Source: Lachnospiraceae bacterium (GTDB lineage: Bacteria; Bacillota; Clostridia; Lachnospirales; Lachnospiraceae). From it: DNA of 5,256 bases. Below the pieces are notes generated by a model. That model saw only the letters and a program-made list of their open reading frames with translations, searched no databases and was not told where the DNA came from. Position numbers and translations under genes: made by a program. Within the stretch, counting starts at the first letter, position 1. The number at the start of each line of letters is the position of its first letter. This document shows, piece by piece, positions 1 to 5,256 of this stretch. The stretch covers positions 1 through 5,256 of the forward strand of contig JAILOA010000468.1 of assembly GCA_024691065.1 (NCBI GenBank), read 5' to 3'.

Positions 1-767
1 CTTTTTACCGCTATTCCCATACACATTATGGCAATCAGCGATGCAAACGGGATCCACTTCACTTCGGTTTCCACTGCCGAAATAAGAAAGCTCACTGATA
101 AAAATATAACCGTCATAATGACAAGATTCATATTAACCTTCGAAAACCATTTAAAAATCGCATATCCGACCAGAAATCCAACAATTATTCCAAGTATAAT
201 CGATACCGGTATATTTACAAAGGACATAACGGATACCTTCTGTCCCTGTGCAAGCCCGGTAAATGTAGTAAACATAACTATTACAAATACATCATCCACC
301 GATGCACCGGCAAGTATCATCTGAGGTATTCCCTCTTTTATGCCATACCCTTCATCTATAAGTTTAATCATCCTTGGAACAACAACCGCCGGAGAAACCG
401 CTCCGATAACCGCTCCGAGAATGGCAGCATCCAACCTGCCAATCCCCAAAACAAGCGGCGCTAGTATAATCATTCCAATCATTTCAATACAAGCCGGAAC
501 AAAACACATCATTATCGCCGGCCTTCCAACCTTCTTCAAGTCCGAGAGATTCAGCTTTAATCCGGCTCTTATAAGAATTATTATAAGAGCAATTCTTCTG
601 ATATCCGAAGAAATATTCAGGATAGAATCATCTATCAGATTTAAGGCATAGGGTCCGATTATTATTCCGGCAATAATCATTCCAAATAGTCCCGGAAATT
701 TTATTTTCTTGCAAAATGTACCTAATAACAACCCGGATAATATAATAATAGCAATACTAATCAGCAT
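1..767 (-). CDS. Cation:proton antiporter, CPA superfamily (3' end cut by window)
   Basis: This is an integral membrane exchanger, probably swapping Na+ or another cation (or, given its leader, helping under fluoride stress) for protons across the cytoplasmic membrane. The first 255 codons are open from ATG at 767 to the window edge; relatives usually have about 380-420 residues, so roughly 60% is present. It opens MLISIAIIILSGLLLG with no separate signal peptide. About eight or nine hydrophobic segments can be seen, near residues 1-18, 26-42, 59-72, 84-108, 113-132, 149-172, 185-206, 214-232 and 238-254. Family marks include RAGL (67-70), SPAVVVP (125-131), corresponding to the unwound TM4 region, and ASVDDVF (155-161). 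The paired Asp158-Asp159 is the ion-binding pair expected of electrogenic exchangers of the NapA/Kef type. The start is fixed by AAAGGAGA at 780-773. It sits behind its own promoter and a fluoride-type riboswitch. Family is confident; the exact substrate is not. Confidence 0.9.
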   Translation of the reverse strand, partial: MLISIAIIILSGLLLGTFCKKIKFPGLFGMIIAGIIIGPYALNLIDDSILNISSDIRRIALIIILIRAGLKLNLSDLKKVGRPAIMMCFVPACIEMIGMIILAPLVLGIGRLDAAILGAVIGAVSPAVVVPRMIKLIDEGYGIKEGIPQMILAGASVDDVFVIVMFTTFTGLAQGQKVSVMSFVNIPVSIILGIIVGFLVGYAIFKWFSKVNMNLVIMTVIFLSVSFLISAVETEVKWIPFASLIAIMCMGIAVK

Positions 768-772
768 AAATG

Positions 773-828
773 TCTCCTTTCCATGCAGAAAAGCTGACAA
801 TTTCTGCATCACAAAAAAAGATACAGAA
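773..828 (-). promoter_or_regulatory. Translational expression platform and Shine-Dalgarno site of the antiporter
   Basis: Between aptamer and start codon, three mutually exclusive hairpins can be drawn in the minus-strand RNA. Stem A pairs UUCUGUAUC (828-820) with GAUGCAGAA (810-802): 9 bp including one G-U. Stem B pairs AUGCAGAAA (809-801) with UUUCUGCAU (791-783): 9 bp around a 9-nt loop. Stem C pairs CUUUUC (793-788) with GGAAAG (782-777), which covers the first half of the Shine-Dalgarno sequence AAAGGAGA (780-773). A and B share 809-802, B and C share 791-788, and A shares 828-826 with the aptamer pseudoknot strand. This predicts that with ligand the pseudoknot blocks A, B forms, C cannot form and the ribosome site is free. 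Without ligand, A plus C hide it. The pairings are visible; the switching order is inference. No terminator hairpin sits directly before the U7 run (819-813), so translational control is favoured. Confidence 0.55.
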
Positions 829-886
829 GTCATCAGCTCTTATAGGCGGTTTAAGCTTCACTGCTAAGGGAGACCTCATTCCCTCT
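820..886 (-). promoter_or_regulatory. Fluoride (crcB-type) riboswitch aptamer
   Basis: In the minus-strand RNA, GAGGGA (885-880) pairs with UCCCUU (871-866) to close P1 around the loop AUGAGGUC. The loop bases GAGGUC (877-872) are complementary to GACUUC (831-826), six pairs with one G-U, giving the pseudoknot that defines this class. AAACCGCC (852-845) and CUGAUGACUUCUG (836-824) match the conserved linker and 3' strand of known fluoride aptamers. Fluoride riboswitches are known to control Na+/H+-type antiporters besides crcB and eriC, so the downstream gene fits. Two oddities lower certainty. Fourteen extra bases (866-853, UAGCAGUGAAGCUU) lie between P1 and the AAAC linker, where few or none are usual. 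The canonical P3 helix is also very weak (GC/GC only). AGCUU (857-853) may instead pair with GAGCU near 839-835. The element could be a divergent variant or partly degenerate. Confidence 0.72.
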
Positions 887-898
887 TTATTAAGGTAA

Positions 899-927
899 AT
901 GTTACTACATATTTCAAATTATGTAAA
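899..927 (-). promoter_or_regulatory. Sigma-A-type promoter of the antiporter leader
   Basis: Reading the minus strand, TTTACA (927-922, five of six to TTGACA) is followed after exactly 17 bp by TAACAT (904-899, four of six to TATAAT). Transcription would start near 892, about six bases before the riboswitch P1 helix, leaving a leader of about 125 nt before the ATG. The position immediately upstream of the aptamer supports it. Confidence 0.6.
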
Positions 928-992
928 GAATTAATTATTTCAAATTCCCCGGGGAACTGCTAAAGTTCAAATTTCCCAATCAAATTCCCCGG
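914..992. repeat. TCAAATT repeat cluster with TTCCCCGGGGAA palindrome
   Basis: Four plus-strand copies of TCAAATT start at 914, 940, 967 and 980, so spacings are 26, 27 and 13 bp. Two of them extend to the identical 13-mer TCAAATTCCCCGG (940-952 and 980-992), and a third is followed by a similar TCCC. The copy at 940 runs into the perfect 12-bp palindrome TTCCCCGGGGAA (945-956). In minus-strand RNA, CCGGGGAA (992-985) could pair with TTCCCCGG (956-949) to form an 8-bp stem with a 28-nt loop. This could be a weak terminator for the 1217-residue gene, but no U run follows it. Alternatively the repeats are operator sites; three lie upstream of the antiporter -35 box and one downstream of it. Function unknown. 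Confidence 0.6.
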
Positions 993-1011
993 ACTTTATG
1001 GTGTTTTGTAT

Positions 1012-4000
1012 TTATTTACCTGGTCCCACCGAAGGTCTGGTGCTTTCCGGCATAATTTTTTCCGGTGCATTTTGACCCATTTTATCTTCCTTATAAGTCT
1101 TTGCCCTGTCTGCACCGTAAATATTAGCAAATATATGTGGTGTCTCACTTATATATTTTAATTCTTCTATCTTACCATTCTTATCTTTGCGGGCATTATC
1201 AATACGGGTAATAAGTTTTTCGGTACGTTTGCTTACTCCCGGTGCATTCTTTGTGACAACTGCAATTGCATCAAGTGCATTGTCAAAGCACTCTCTTCCT
1301 TCTGGGAATGTACGAACCTTCTCTTTACCCTGCATGTATTTTCTGGCCGCACCGAAAACCTTGATAGAAGTAAGTCTTAGCTTATCTGCATATTCCTCCT
1401 CAGACATATTATTCTTTAAATGACCTAAGTCAGCAGCTTCCTTTATGGCATTGTAGAGATTCTTATATTCCTGGCTATGCTTTGCAGGATTAACCATATT
1501 CTCGCTGAGAGTCTTCATTTCCATACAGTAATTTTCATAATTTTCCGGTTTAACACTATACATTTGTTTGTAAATGTTGGTTGTAAATTCCCTGACACTT
1601 CTTTCGCTTTTCAGAGCATTATGTAACTGTTCATCCGATACATTTAAAGAATCAAGCTGATATACATCCCTGGCAAGTTCCATATTCTGATGGATACCGC
1701 TCACATCAAATGGTCTCTTCTTTTCCTTTAATGCAGACATATTCATCATTTTTGCAAGATTTTCAATCATCTCTTCTCTTGTCTTTCCTGCATTATGACC
1801 TGTATGAAGTTCTGCATAATGCTTATAATCACGAGGCATCTTCTTAGGAATTAATTTTACGATTTTATTATACCATTTTTCCTTAACAATATCTCTTACT
1901 GTTGAATTCATAGAACATTCTTCATAGACTATATTATCTGCATAAGTACTCTTTGCATCAAGACGATTACGATAAATATGGCCAAAATCAGTTTCATGAC
2001 TGACACCCATTTTATTTTTACTGTTTAATGCAGCCTTGACAAAATTCAATTTTTCAACCGTAGAAGTTTTGACTAATTTATCTCCCAATTCAACTCCATA
2101 ATAATTTTCCCAACTATTATACGCATGCTTACCCATTAAGCTTGCACCTTTAGATGCATTATCTACGCATAAATTATACAGCTTTTCATCTTCTTCGGAA
2201 AGATTTTTCTTCTCTCTATTTATTCCTCTTTCTTTATGAATATCATACATCGTTTCAACGATATATTTTCTAAGTGCTTTTTCATCGGTGAAAAATTCCC
2301 AAACCTTGGAATCCTTAGTTGCACCTGTACCGATATTCACATGAGCTTCCTTCTCCTCCGGTTTCAAATGCATACTCTCATGAAGCTGTTCGATGGTTAA
2401 ATTTTTATTGGATATATCTATTCGTTTAGTATCAATAAGTTTATTTACGTATATTGAAAATCTATCCATAGCCTCCTTTTCAAGATTCTTAAGAGCGTCC
2501 TTATTATCTGCAAAACCACCTTTATTAAATAAAATCTTTGCTTTGTGATGTACCTCGTTCTCAGCCAGAAAAAGCTGTCTTTTCCTTATCGTTTCATTTC
2601 TTTTATTTGCTTTTGCCTGTTCTTCGGATATGGTAACAAGCGGGTCATCTTTTCTTAATTCTTCTACATTTTTCTTTACAGCTTCGTATATATTGTGATA
2701 ATCTTTACCAATGCTAACGGTAACCTTAACATCAATATATCCTAAATCCTCTATAATATTAAAGATTTCAGAAGGCTTTCCACCTTCAATTCTTGAACTG
2801 ATTGTATTTTTAATAATATTTTTTTCTTTTTCTTTTTCAGCAATTGAAGTTCTTCCTGTTTTATCAAAACCGTAGGCAGATCTATCCGCTATACTATACT
2901 TTTCTCCGTAATCTCCCAGTTTATTTTTTAATGAATACAGATAAGTATAATACAACTTATCCTTTTCATTAGTCTGGGCATTAAAAGTCTCTTGATAATT
3001 ATTTTTTTCAGTTTCATAAGTAGGATTATCAATGAACTTTACAACCTCATTTAAAACACCTTTCCTGTCAATATTTGAATTTACAAGTTTGTTTTCTGCT
3101 GACAAAGTAGAATCAAACTGCTTACACAGATTTATTGAACTCTTCAACTTAGAAACACTGTTGTCATACTGAGTCTTGTAATATTCAATATTATTCAGAT
3201 TTTCTTTTTTGGCTTGTTCATACTGGGAATAAGCTCTTCCATTTTCTTTCATAGCCTTAAAAAGGTCATTATATTCTTTAGGATTAACACCATCAGCCAT
3301 TAAAGAATCACTAATCCTATCTGACATATAATCCAATTGGATTTGATAATCCGTCTCTACCTGTTTTGGTACACTAAAGCCCATATTTCTCTTGGCTTTT
3401 TGTATATACTTTATTTTTTTCTGAAAAAATGCAATATTTTCTGCATTTGAAATTTTTCTTGAATTTGAATCTTTTTTTATAAATTTATTATTGTTCTCTT
3501 CTGCTATCTTTACAAGTTTATCTGCTTTAGTAACAATCTCCTTGAACTTCTTACGCTCTTCAATATAATCTTCATCAAAATTTCCGGCATTATTAATATC
3601 ACTTTCAAGATCCCTGGAAAAATTTTCTATCTTTTTATTAAGTGTAGTTGTAGCATCCTCAATTATTACCGGAGTTACATTTAAAAAATAAGTTGGATCT
3701 GTACGATAGTAATCCGGATCCTGACTGGCATATCCTTTTCCTATAAGAGAACTATTAAATAAAGAATTCTTAAAAGAATTGGCATTATCTTTTTTTACAT
3801 CACCATTTTCATTACTGTCATTTATAGTCATGGAAGAATCATATAATTTATCACATACAAAAGCTGTTGATTTACCAATCTGATTATTTCTGGTGTATTC
3901 ATCGGAACGCCTGTTATATTCTGCCTCCAAATTATCGAGATCTTCCTTTGTTTTACAAAGAGAAATTTCACTCACATAATCAGGTACTTCTACAAAAACA

Positions 4001-4665
4001 TCATTATCACCGGTCATTCTATCATTAACCTTAAATTCCGTATCGTTTTCCGATGTGTTTTGATCCTGAAATGCCTCTTCATATACGACAAAGATAGCGT
4101 TATTAATATTATATTTTTTCTGGGTTTTTACTCTTTCTTCCTGCTTTATTCTTTCATATTCATCTAAATAACCCTGTCCGAAATCATAAAGCTTCTGTGT
4201 AAAAGTCTGCTCAAAATTTCGAATTGCTATATTATCTTTATCATTTAAAAACACAATGTCATGAGCCAATTTTTTGACAGTTCTAGGCTCATCCGATACA
4301 AGCTCAGCACCTTTTACCTGTTTATTTTCTAATTTTTCTCTCCACTGTTTTCTATCTTCAGCGGTCTTCACTGTTACTTCGCAAAATTTATTGGCAAATA
4401 ATCTGCAAAAATCATTAACAAATTGTTTATTTGTCTTAACCCCTTCATCTATGAACCCACCTACTGCATCTGTAATCCTACCTGTTGTTTTATTTGCATT
4501 TTCAAAACTAATCTGACTTTGATTCTCCTTTTTCTGGGATGCCAAAAGAGAATCCCTGAAAATAGTATATGCATAATTCATTGCCCCATTAGCATCATTT
4601 TTTCCCATAAAATCCATTAACTTTAAATAAAACTCATCATTTTTGTAATCATTTGAACCTGGCAT
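1012..4665 (-). CDS. Giant 1217-residue protein of unknown function, coiled-coil-like
   Basis: I do not recognise this protein. It is a single intact frame of 1217 residues, ATG at 4665 to TAA at 1014-1012, with the start fixed by AGGAGG (4680-4675) nine bases upstream. It has no N-terminal signal sequence (MPGSNDYKNDEFYLKLMDF) and no membrane-length hydrophobic stretch, so it is probably cytoplasmic unless exported by a non-classical route. It is very rich in Lys, Glu, Asn and Asp. About residues 200-330 are acidic, Asn/Asp/Ser-rich and probably loosely folded. Residues 360-600 alternate hydrophobic and charged positions like long helices or coiled coil. Residues about 700-1140 look more compact, with scattered Trp, His and Tyr. 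HESMH at 762-766 fits HEXXH, but the hydrophobic position after the second His is missing. Near 1102-1135 a segment with KYMQGKEKVRTFPEGRECF resembles helical modules I recall from large Lachnospiraceae hypothetical proteins. The C-terminal tail (PESTRPSVGPGK) is Pro/Ser/Gly-rich. It follows a 62-codon ORF by 27 bp, suggesting co-transcription. A structural, scaffold or effector role is possible; none is shown. Confidence 0.9.
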   Translation of the reverse strand: MPGSNDYKNDEFYLKLMDFMGKNDANGAMNYAYTIFRDSLLASQKKENQSQISFENANKTTGRITDAVGGFIDEGVKTNKQFVNDFCRLFANKFCEVTVKTAEDRKQWREKLENKQVKGAELVSDEPRTVKKLAHDIVFLNDKDNIAIRNFEQTFTQKLYDFGQGYLDEYERIKQEERVKTQKKYNINNAIFVVYEEAFQDQNTSENDTEFKVNDRMTGDNDVFVEVPDYVSEISLCKTKEDLDNLEAEYNRRSDEYTRNNQIGKSTAFVCDKLYDSSMTINDSNENGDVKKDNANSFKNSLFNSSLIGKGYASQDPDYYRTDPTYFLNVTPVIIEDATTTLNKKIENFSRDLESDINNAGNFDEDYIEERKKFKEIVTKADKLVKIAEENNNKFIKKDSNSRKISNAENIAFFQKKIKYIQKAKRNMGFSVPKQVETDYQIQLDYMSDRISDSLMADGVNPKEYNDLFKAMKENGRAYSQYEQAKKENLNNIEYYKTQYDNSVSKLKSSINLCKQFDSTLSAENKLVNSNIDRKGVLNEVVKFIDNPTYETEKNNYQETFNAQTNEKDKLYYTYLYSLKNKLGDYGEKYSIADRSAYGFDKTGRTSIAEKEKEKNIIKNTISSRIEGGKPSEIFNIIEDLGYIDVKVTVSIGKDYHNIYEAVKKNVEELRKDDPLVTISEEQAKANKRNETIRKRQLFLAENEVHHKAKILFNKGGFADNKDALKNLEKEAMDRFSIYVNKLIDTKRIDISNKNLTIEQLHESMHLKPEEKEAHVNIGTGATKDSKVWEFFTDEKALRKYIVETMYDIHKERGINREKKNLSEEDEKLYNLCVDNASKGASLMGKHAYNSWENYYGVELGDKLVKTSTVEKLNFVKAALNSKNKMGVSHETDFGHIYRNRLDAKSTYADNIVYEECSMNSTVRDIVKEKWYNKIVKLIPKKMPRDYKHYAELHTGHNAGKTREEMIENLAKMMNMSALKEKKRPFDVSGIHQNMELARDVYQLDSLNVSDEQLHNALKSERSVREFTTNIYKQMYSVKPENYENYCMEMKTLSENMVNPAKHSQEYKNLYNAIKEAADLGHLKNNMSEEEYADKLRLTSIKVFGAARKYMQGKEKVRTFPEGRECFDNALDAIAVVTKNAPGVSKRTEKLITRIDNARKDKNGKIEELKYISETPHIFANIYGADRAKTYKEDKMGQNAPEKIMPESTRPSVGPGK

Positions 4666-4674
4666 TTTAATAAT

Positions 4675-4680
4675 CCTCCT
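4675..4680 (-). promoter_or_regulatory. Strong ribosome binding site of the 1217-residue gene
   Basis: The minus strand reads AGGAGG followed by ATTATTAAA and ATG. It is a full match to the 16S anti-Shine-Dalgarno sequence at nine bases' spacing. It fixes the start at 4665 and shows that the large frame is meant to be translated efficiently. Confidence 0.9.
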
Positions 4681-4692
4681 AAAATTGTAATG

Positions 4693-4881
4693 TTATCCCT
4701 GTTTTATTGAAGTATTTACATTTGTTACTGTCTTGGTTTGATAAGAGATTTTTATCTCTGTTTCATCGGAGACATAACTTGTTTTTATCTCTGTTTCATC
4801 GGAGACATAACTTGTTTTTATCTCTGTTTCTTTGAGATTATTGTCTTTTTTTACTTCAATACGTGTATTATATTCCACCAT
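4693..4881 (-). CDS. Small repeat-containing ORF, 62 residues, hypothetical
   Basis: A 62-codon frame runs from ATG at 4881 to TAA at 4695-4693, ending 27 bp before the giant gene. It begins MVEYNTRIEVKKDNN and then carries three 11-residue repeats: KETEIKTSYVS, DETEIKTSYVS and the diverged DETEIKISYQT. It ends TKTVTNVNTSIKQG. There is no cysteine, no hydrophobic segment and no signal peptide; Thr, Ser, Lys, Glu and Val dominate. The DNA repeat is 33 bp, so it preserves the frame. A RiPP-type precursor with repeated cores is conceivable, because a SPASM radical SAM gene ends 225 bp upstream. Against it being a real gene: I see no Shine-Dalgarno sequence before ATG 4881 or the GTG at 4878, an in-frame TAA lies just upstream, and a TATAAT box overlaps the first codons. 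It may instead be an untranslated structured leader. Confidence 0.4.
   Translation of the reverse strand: MVEYNTRIEVKKDNNLKETEIKTSYVSDETEIKTSYVSDETEIKISYQTKTVTNVNTSIKQG
4749..4830. repeat. 33-bp tandem repeat, two identical copies plus a partial third
   Basis: Plus-strand copies at 4749-4781 and 4782-4814 are identical over all 33 bases, and the first 16 bases recur at 4815-4830. Identity including silent positions points to recent duplication. In minus-strand RNA each full copy can fold GAGAUAA against UUA-UG-UCUC (7 bp with a 2-nt bulge). At the promoter-distal edge, AGAGAU AAAA AUCUCU (4759-4744) makes a perfect 6-bp hairpin. The repeat is therefore both in-frame as protein and hairpin-forming as RNA. 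Confidence 0.85.
4867..4872 (-). promoter_or_regulatory. Possible -10 box for the small-ORF/giant-gene unit
   Basis: The minus strand contains a perfect TATAAT at 4872-4867. No good -35 box lies 17 bp upstream; the best partner is TTGCGC with a 20-bp spacer, so this could be a chance match or need an activator. If used, transcription would start near 4860, inside the 62-codon ORF, giving the giant gene a leader of about 195 nt that includes the 33-bp repeats. Confidence 0.35.
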
Positions 4882-4926
4882 GCGTTACAAAAGCGCAACT
4901 AAATGTATTTTTTTTCATTTTTATGT

Positions 4927-5094
4927 GTCTAATCTTACGCGACTTATCTTATGCACTTTATCTTACACGCCTTATCTTATGTACTTTATCTTACGTACCT
5001 TATTTTACGCGACTTATCTTATATACTTTATCTTACACGCCTTATCTTACGTGACTTATCTTATATACGCTATCTTACGCGACTTATCTTATGT
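4927..5094. repeat. Array of twelve 14-bp tandem repeats
   Basis: Twelve contiguous 14-bp units fill 168 bp without a spacing error, at 4927, 4941, 4955 and so on to 5081-5094. A typical plus-strand unit is GACTTATCTTACGC. The core TTATCTTA is nearly constant, while the flanking four to six bases vary (CGCGAC, TGTACT, CACGCC, ATATACT types), and some variants recur at intervals. On the minus strand the core is TAAGATAAG, which places TAA stops in every minus frame, so this is not minus-strand coding. The plus strand has no stops in it, so the long plus frames here are by-products of the repeat. The array lies between the radical SAM stop and the small ORF. It could be a protein-binding site array, a recombination or slippage hot spot, or simple minisatellite expansion. 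Confidence 0.92.
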
Positions 5095-5106
5095 GCCTGA
5101 GTCTCC

Positions 5107-5256
5107 CTACCCGGGCGACCTTACGCAGTACGGCGATTCATATATCTTCCGGTGAACGAAGTAATTATAGGACCTGCAGCCTCCGGCGCAATATTTTCCC
5201 ATATCACATTGGGCACACCTGCCGGTAAGCATCTCCGGTTTAAATTTTCTGTTATA
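5107..5256 (-). CDS. Radical SAM/SPASM domain protein, C-terminal end only
   Basis: Forty-nine codons are open from the window edge to TAG at 5109-5107; the start and the radical SAM core (CxxxCxxC) lie outside. The visible part carries GRCAQCDMGKYCAGGCRSYN, then IYESPYC, giving the cysteine spacing C-x2-C-x5-C-x3-C followed 16 residues later by the last Cys. That is the terminal half of a SPASM domain, which holds auxiliary [4Fe-4S] clusters in peptide- and protein-modifying radical SAM enzymes (RiPP maturases, anaerobic sulfatase maturases, SCIFF maturases). The protein ends only five residues after the last cysteine (VRSPG), shorter than many relatives, and its last codons resemble the adjoining 14-bp repeat. 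This stretch looks clearly more GC-rich than the rest of the high-coordinate region. Which substrate it modifies cannot be told from this fragment. Confidence 0.85.
   Translation of the reverse strand, partial: YNRKFKPEMLTGRCAQCDMGKYCAGGCRSYNYFVHRKIYESPYCVRSPG

Noticed and set aside
28..651. Two plus-strand open frames of 98 and 103 codons.
   Set aside because: They lie antisense within the antiporter, whose minus-strand frame is continuous with family motifs and a good ribosome site; the plus frames encode only Ile/Thr/Pro-rich mirror sequence.
813..819. U7 run in the antiporter leader as an intrinsic terminator tail.
   Set aside because: No stable GC-rich hairpin ends immediately before it; the best upstream pairing (CAGUGAAG with CUUCUG) is short and bulged, and the run serves better as the loop of stem A.
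820..886. The leader element as an M-box or cobalamin riboswitch because of GAGGUCUCC or GGGAA-type fragments.
   Set aside because: The conserved cores of those classes are absent, whereas the loop pseudoknot plus CUGAUGACUUCUG fit the fluoride class.
4274..4620. Plus-strand frames of 80 and 65 codons near the start of the giant gene, and another of 78 codons at 1187-1423.
   Set aside because: All are antisense to the intact 1217-codon gene and lack convincing ribosome sites; they are composition shadows.
4927..5094. The tandem array as a CRISPR array.
   Set aside because: Units are 14 bp and directly adjacent with no unique spacers of 25-40 bp, and no cas gene is in view.
4927..5094. The tandem array as replication iterons.
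   Set aside because: No initiator gene, DnaA boxes or AT-rich melting region could be recognised; the neighbours look chromosomal.
4832..5155. Plus-strand 107-codon frame with a 14-residue LSYxxYL-type periodicity, and a 63-codon frame overlapping it.
   Set aside because: The openness arises because the 14-bp repeat has no stops on the plus strand in any frame. The starts lack a ribosome site, and the longer frame runs antisense into the radical SAM gene.

Overview
The window looks like a low-GC Firmicutes chromosome, most likely a gut or rumen Lachnospiraceae-type clostridium. The grounds are AT-rich codon use, strong AGGAGG-type ribosome binding sites, a fluoride-type riboswitch on a cation:proton antiporter, and a SPASM-type radical SAM protein. 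The taxonomic placement is inference from style only. Every gene I can support lies on the minus strand, so the transcriptional order runs from high to low coordinates.

Read in that order: (1) 5256-5107 is the C-terminal end of a radical SAM/SPASM protein carrying the complete terminal Fe-S cysteine signature. (2) 5094-4927 holds twelve head-to-tail copies of a 14-bp repeat, starting 12 bp after that stop codon. (3) 4881-4693 is a 62-codon open frame containing three 11-residue repeats. A TATAAT box overlaps its start, so it may be a small gene or a structured leader RNA. (4) 4665-1012 is one uninterrupted 1217-residue gene of unknown function behind a perfect AGGAGG. It has no signal peptide or membrane segment that I can see, is helical and coiled-coil-like, and holds a lone HEXXH motif. 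(5) 992-914 is an intergenic cluster of TCAAATT repeats and a TTCCCCGGGGAA palindrome. (6) 927-773 is the promoter and leader of the next gene, with a fluoride-riboswitch-like aptamer and a readable translational expression platform. (7) 767-1 is the first 255 residues of a cation:proton antiporter, cut by the window edge.

Two functional units can be inferred. The antiporter unit is probably a fluoride-responsive transport gene: promoter, aptamer, mutually exclusive hairpins and the Shine-Dalgarno site are all visible. The second unit (small repeat ORF plus giant ORF, perhaps with the radical SAM gene upstream) is not a system I recognise. A peptide-modification cassette is possible but unproven, and the 14-bp array may separate the radical SAM gene from the rest.
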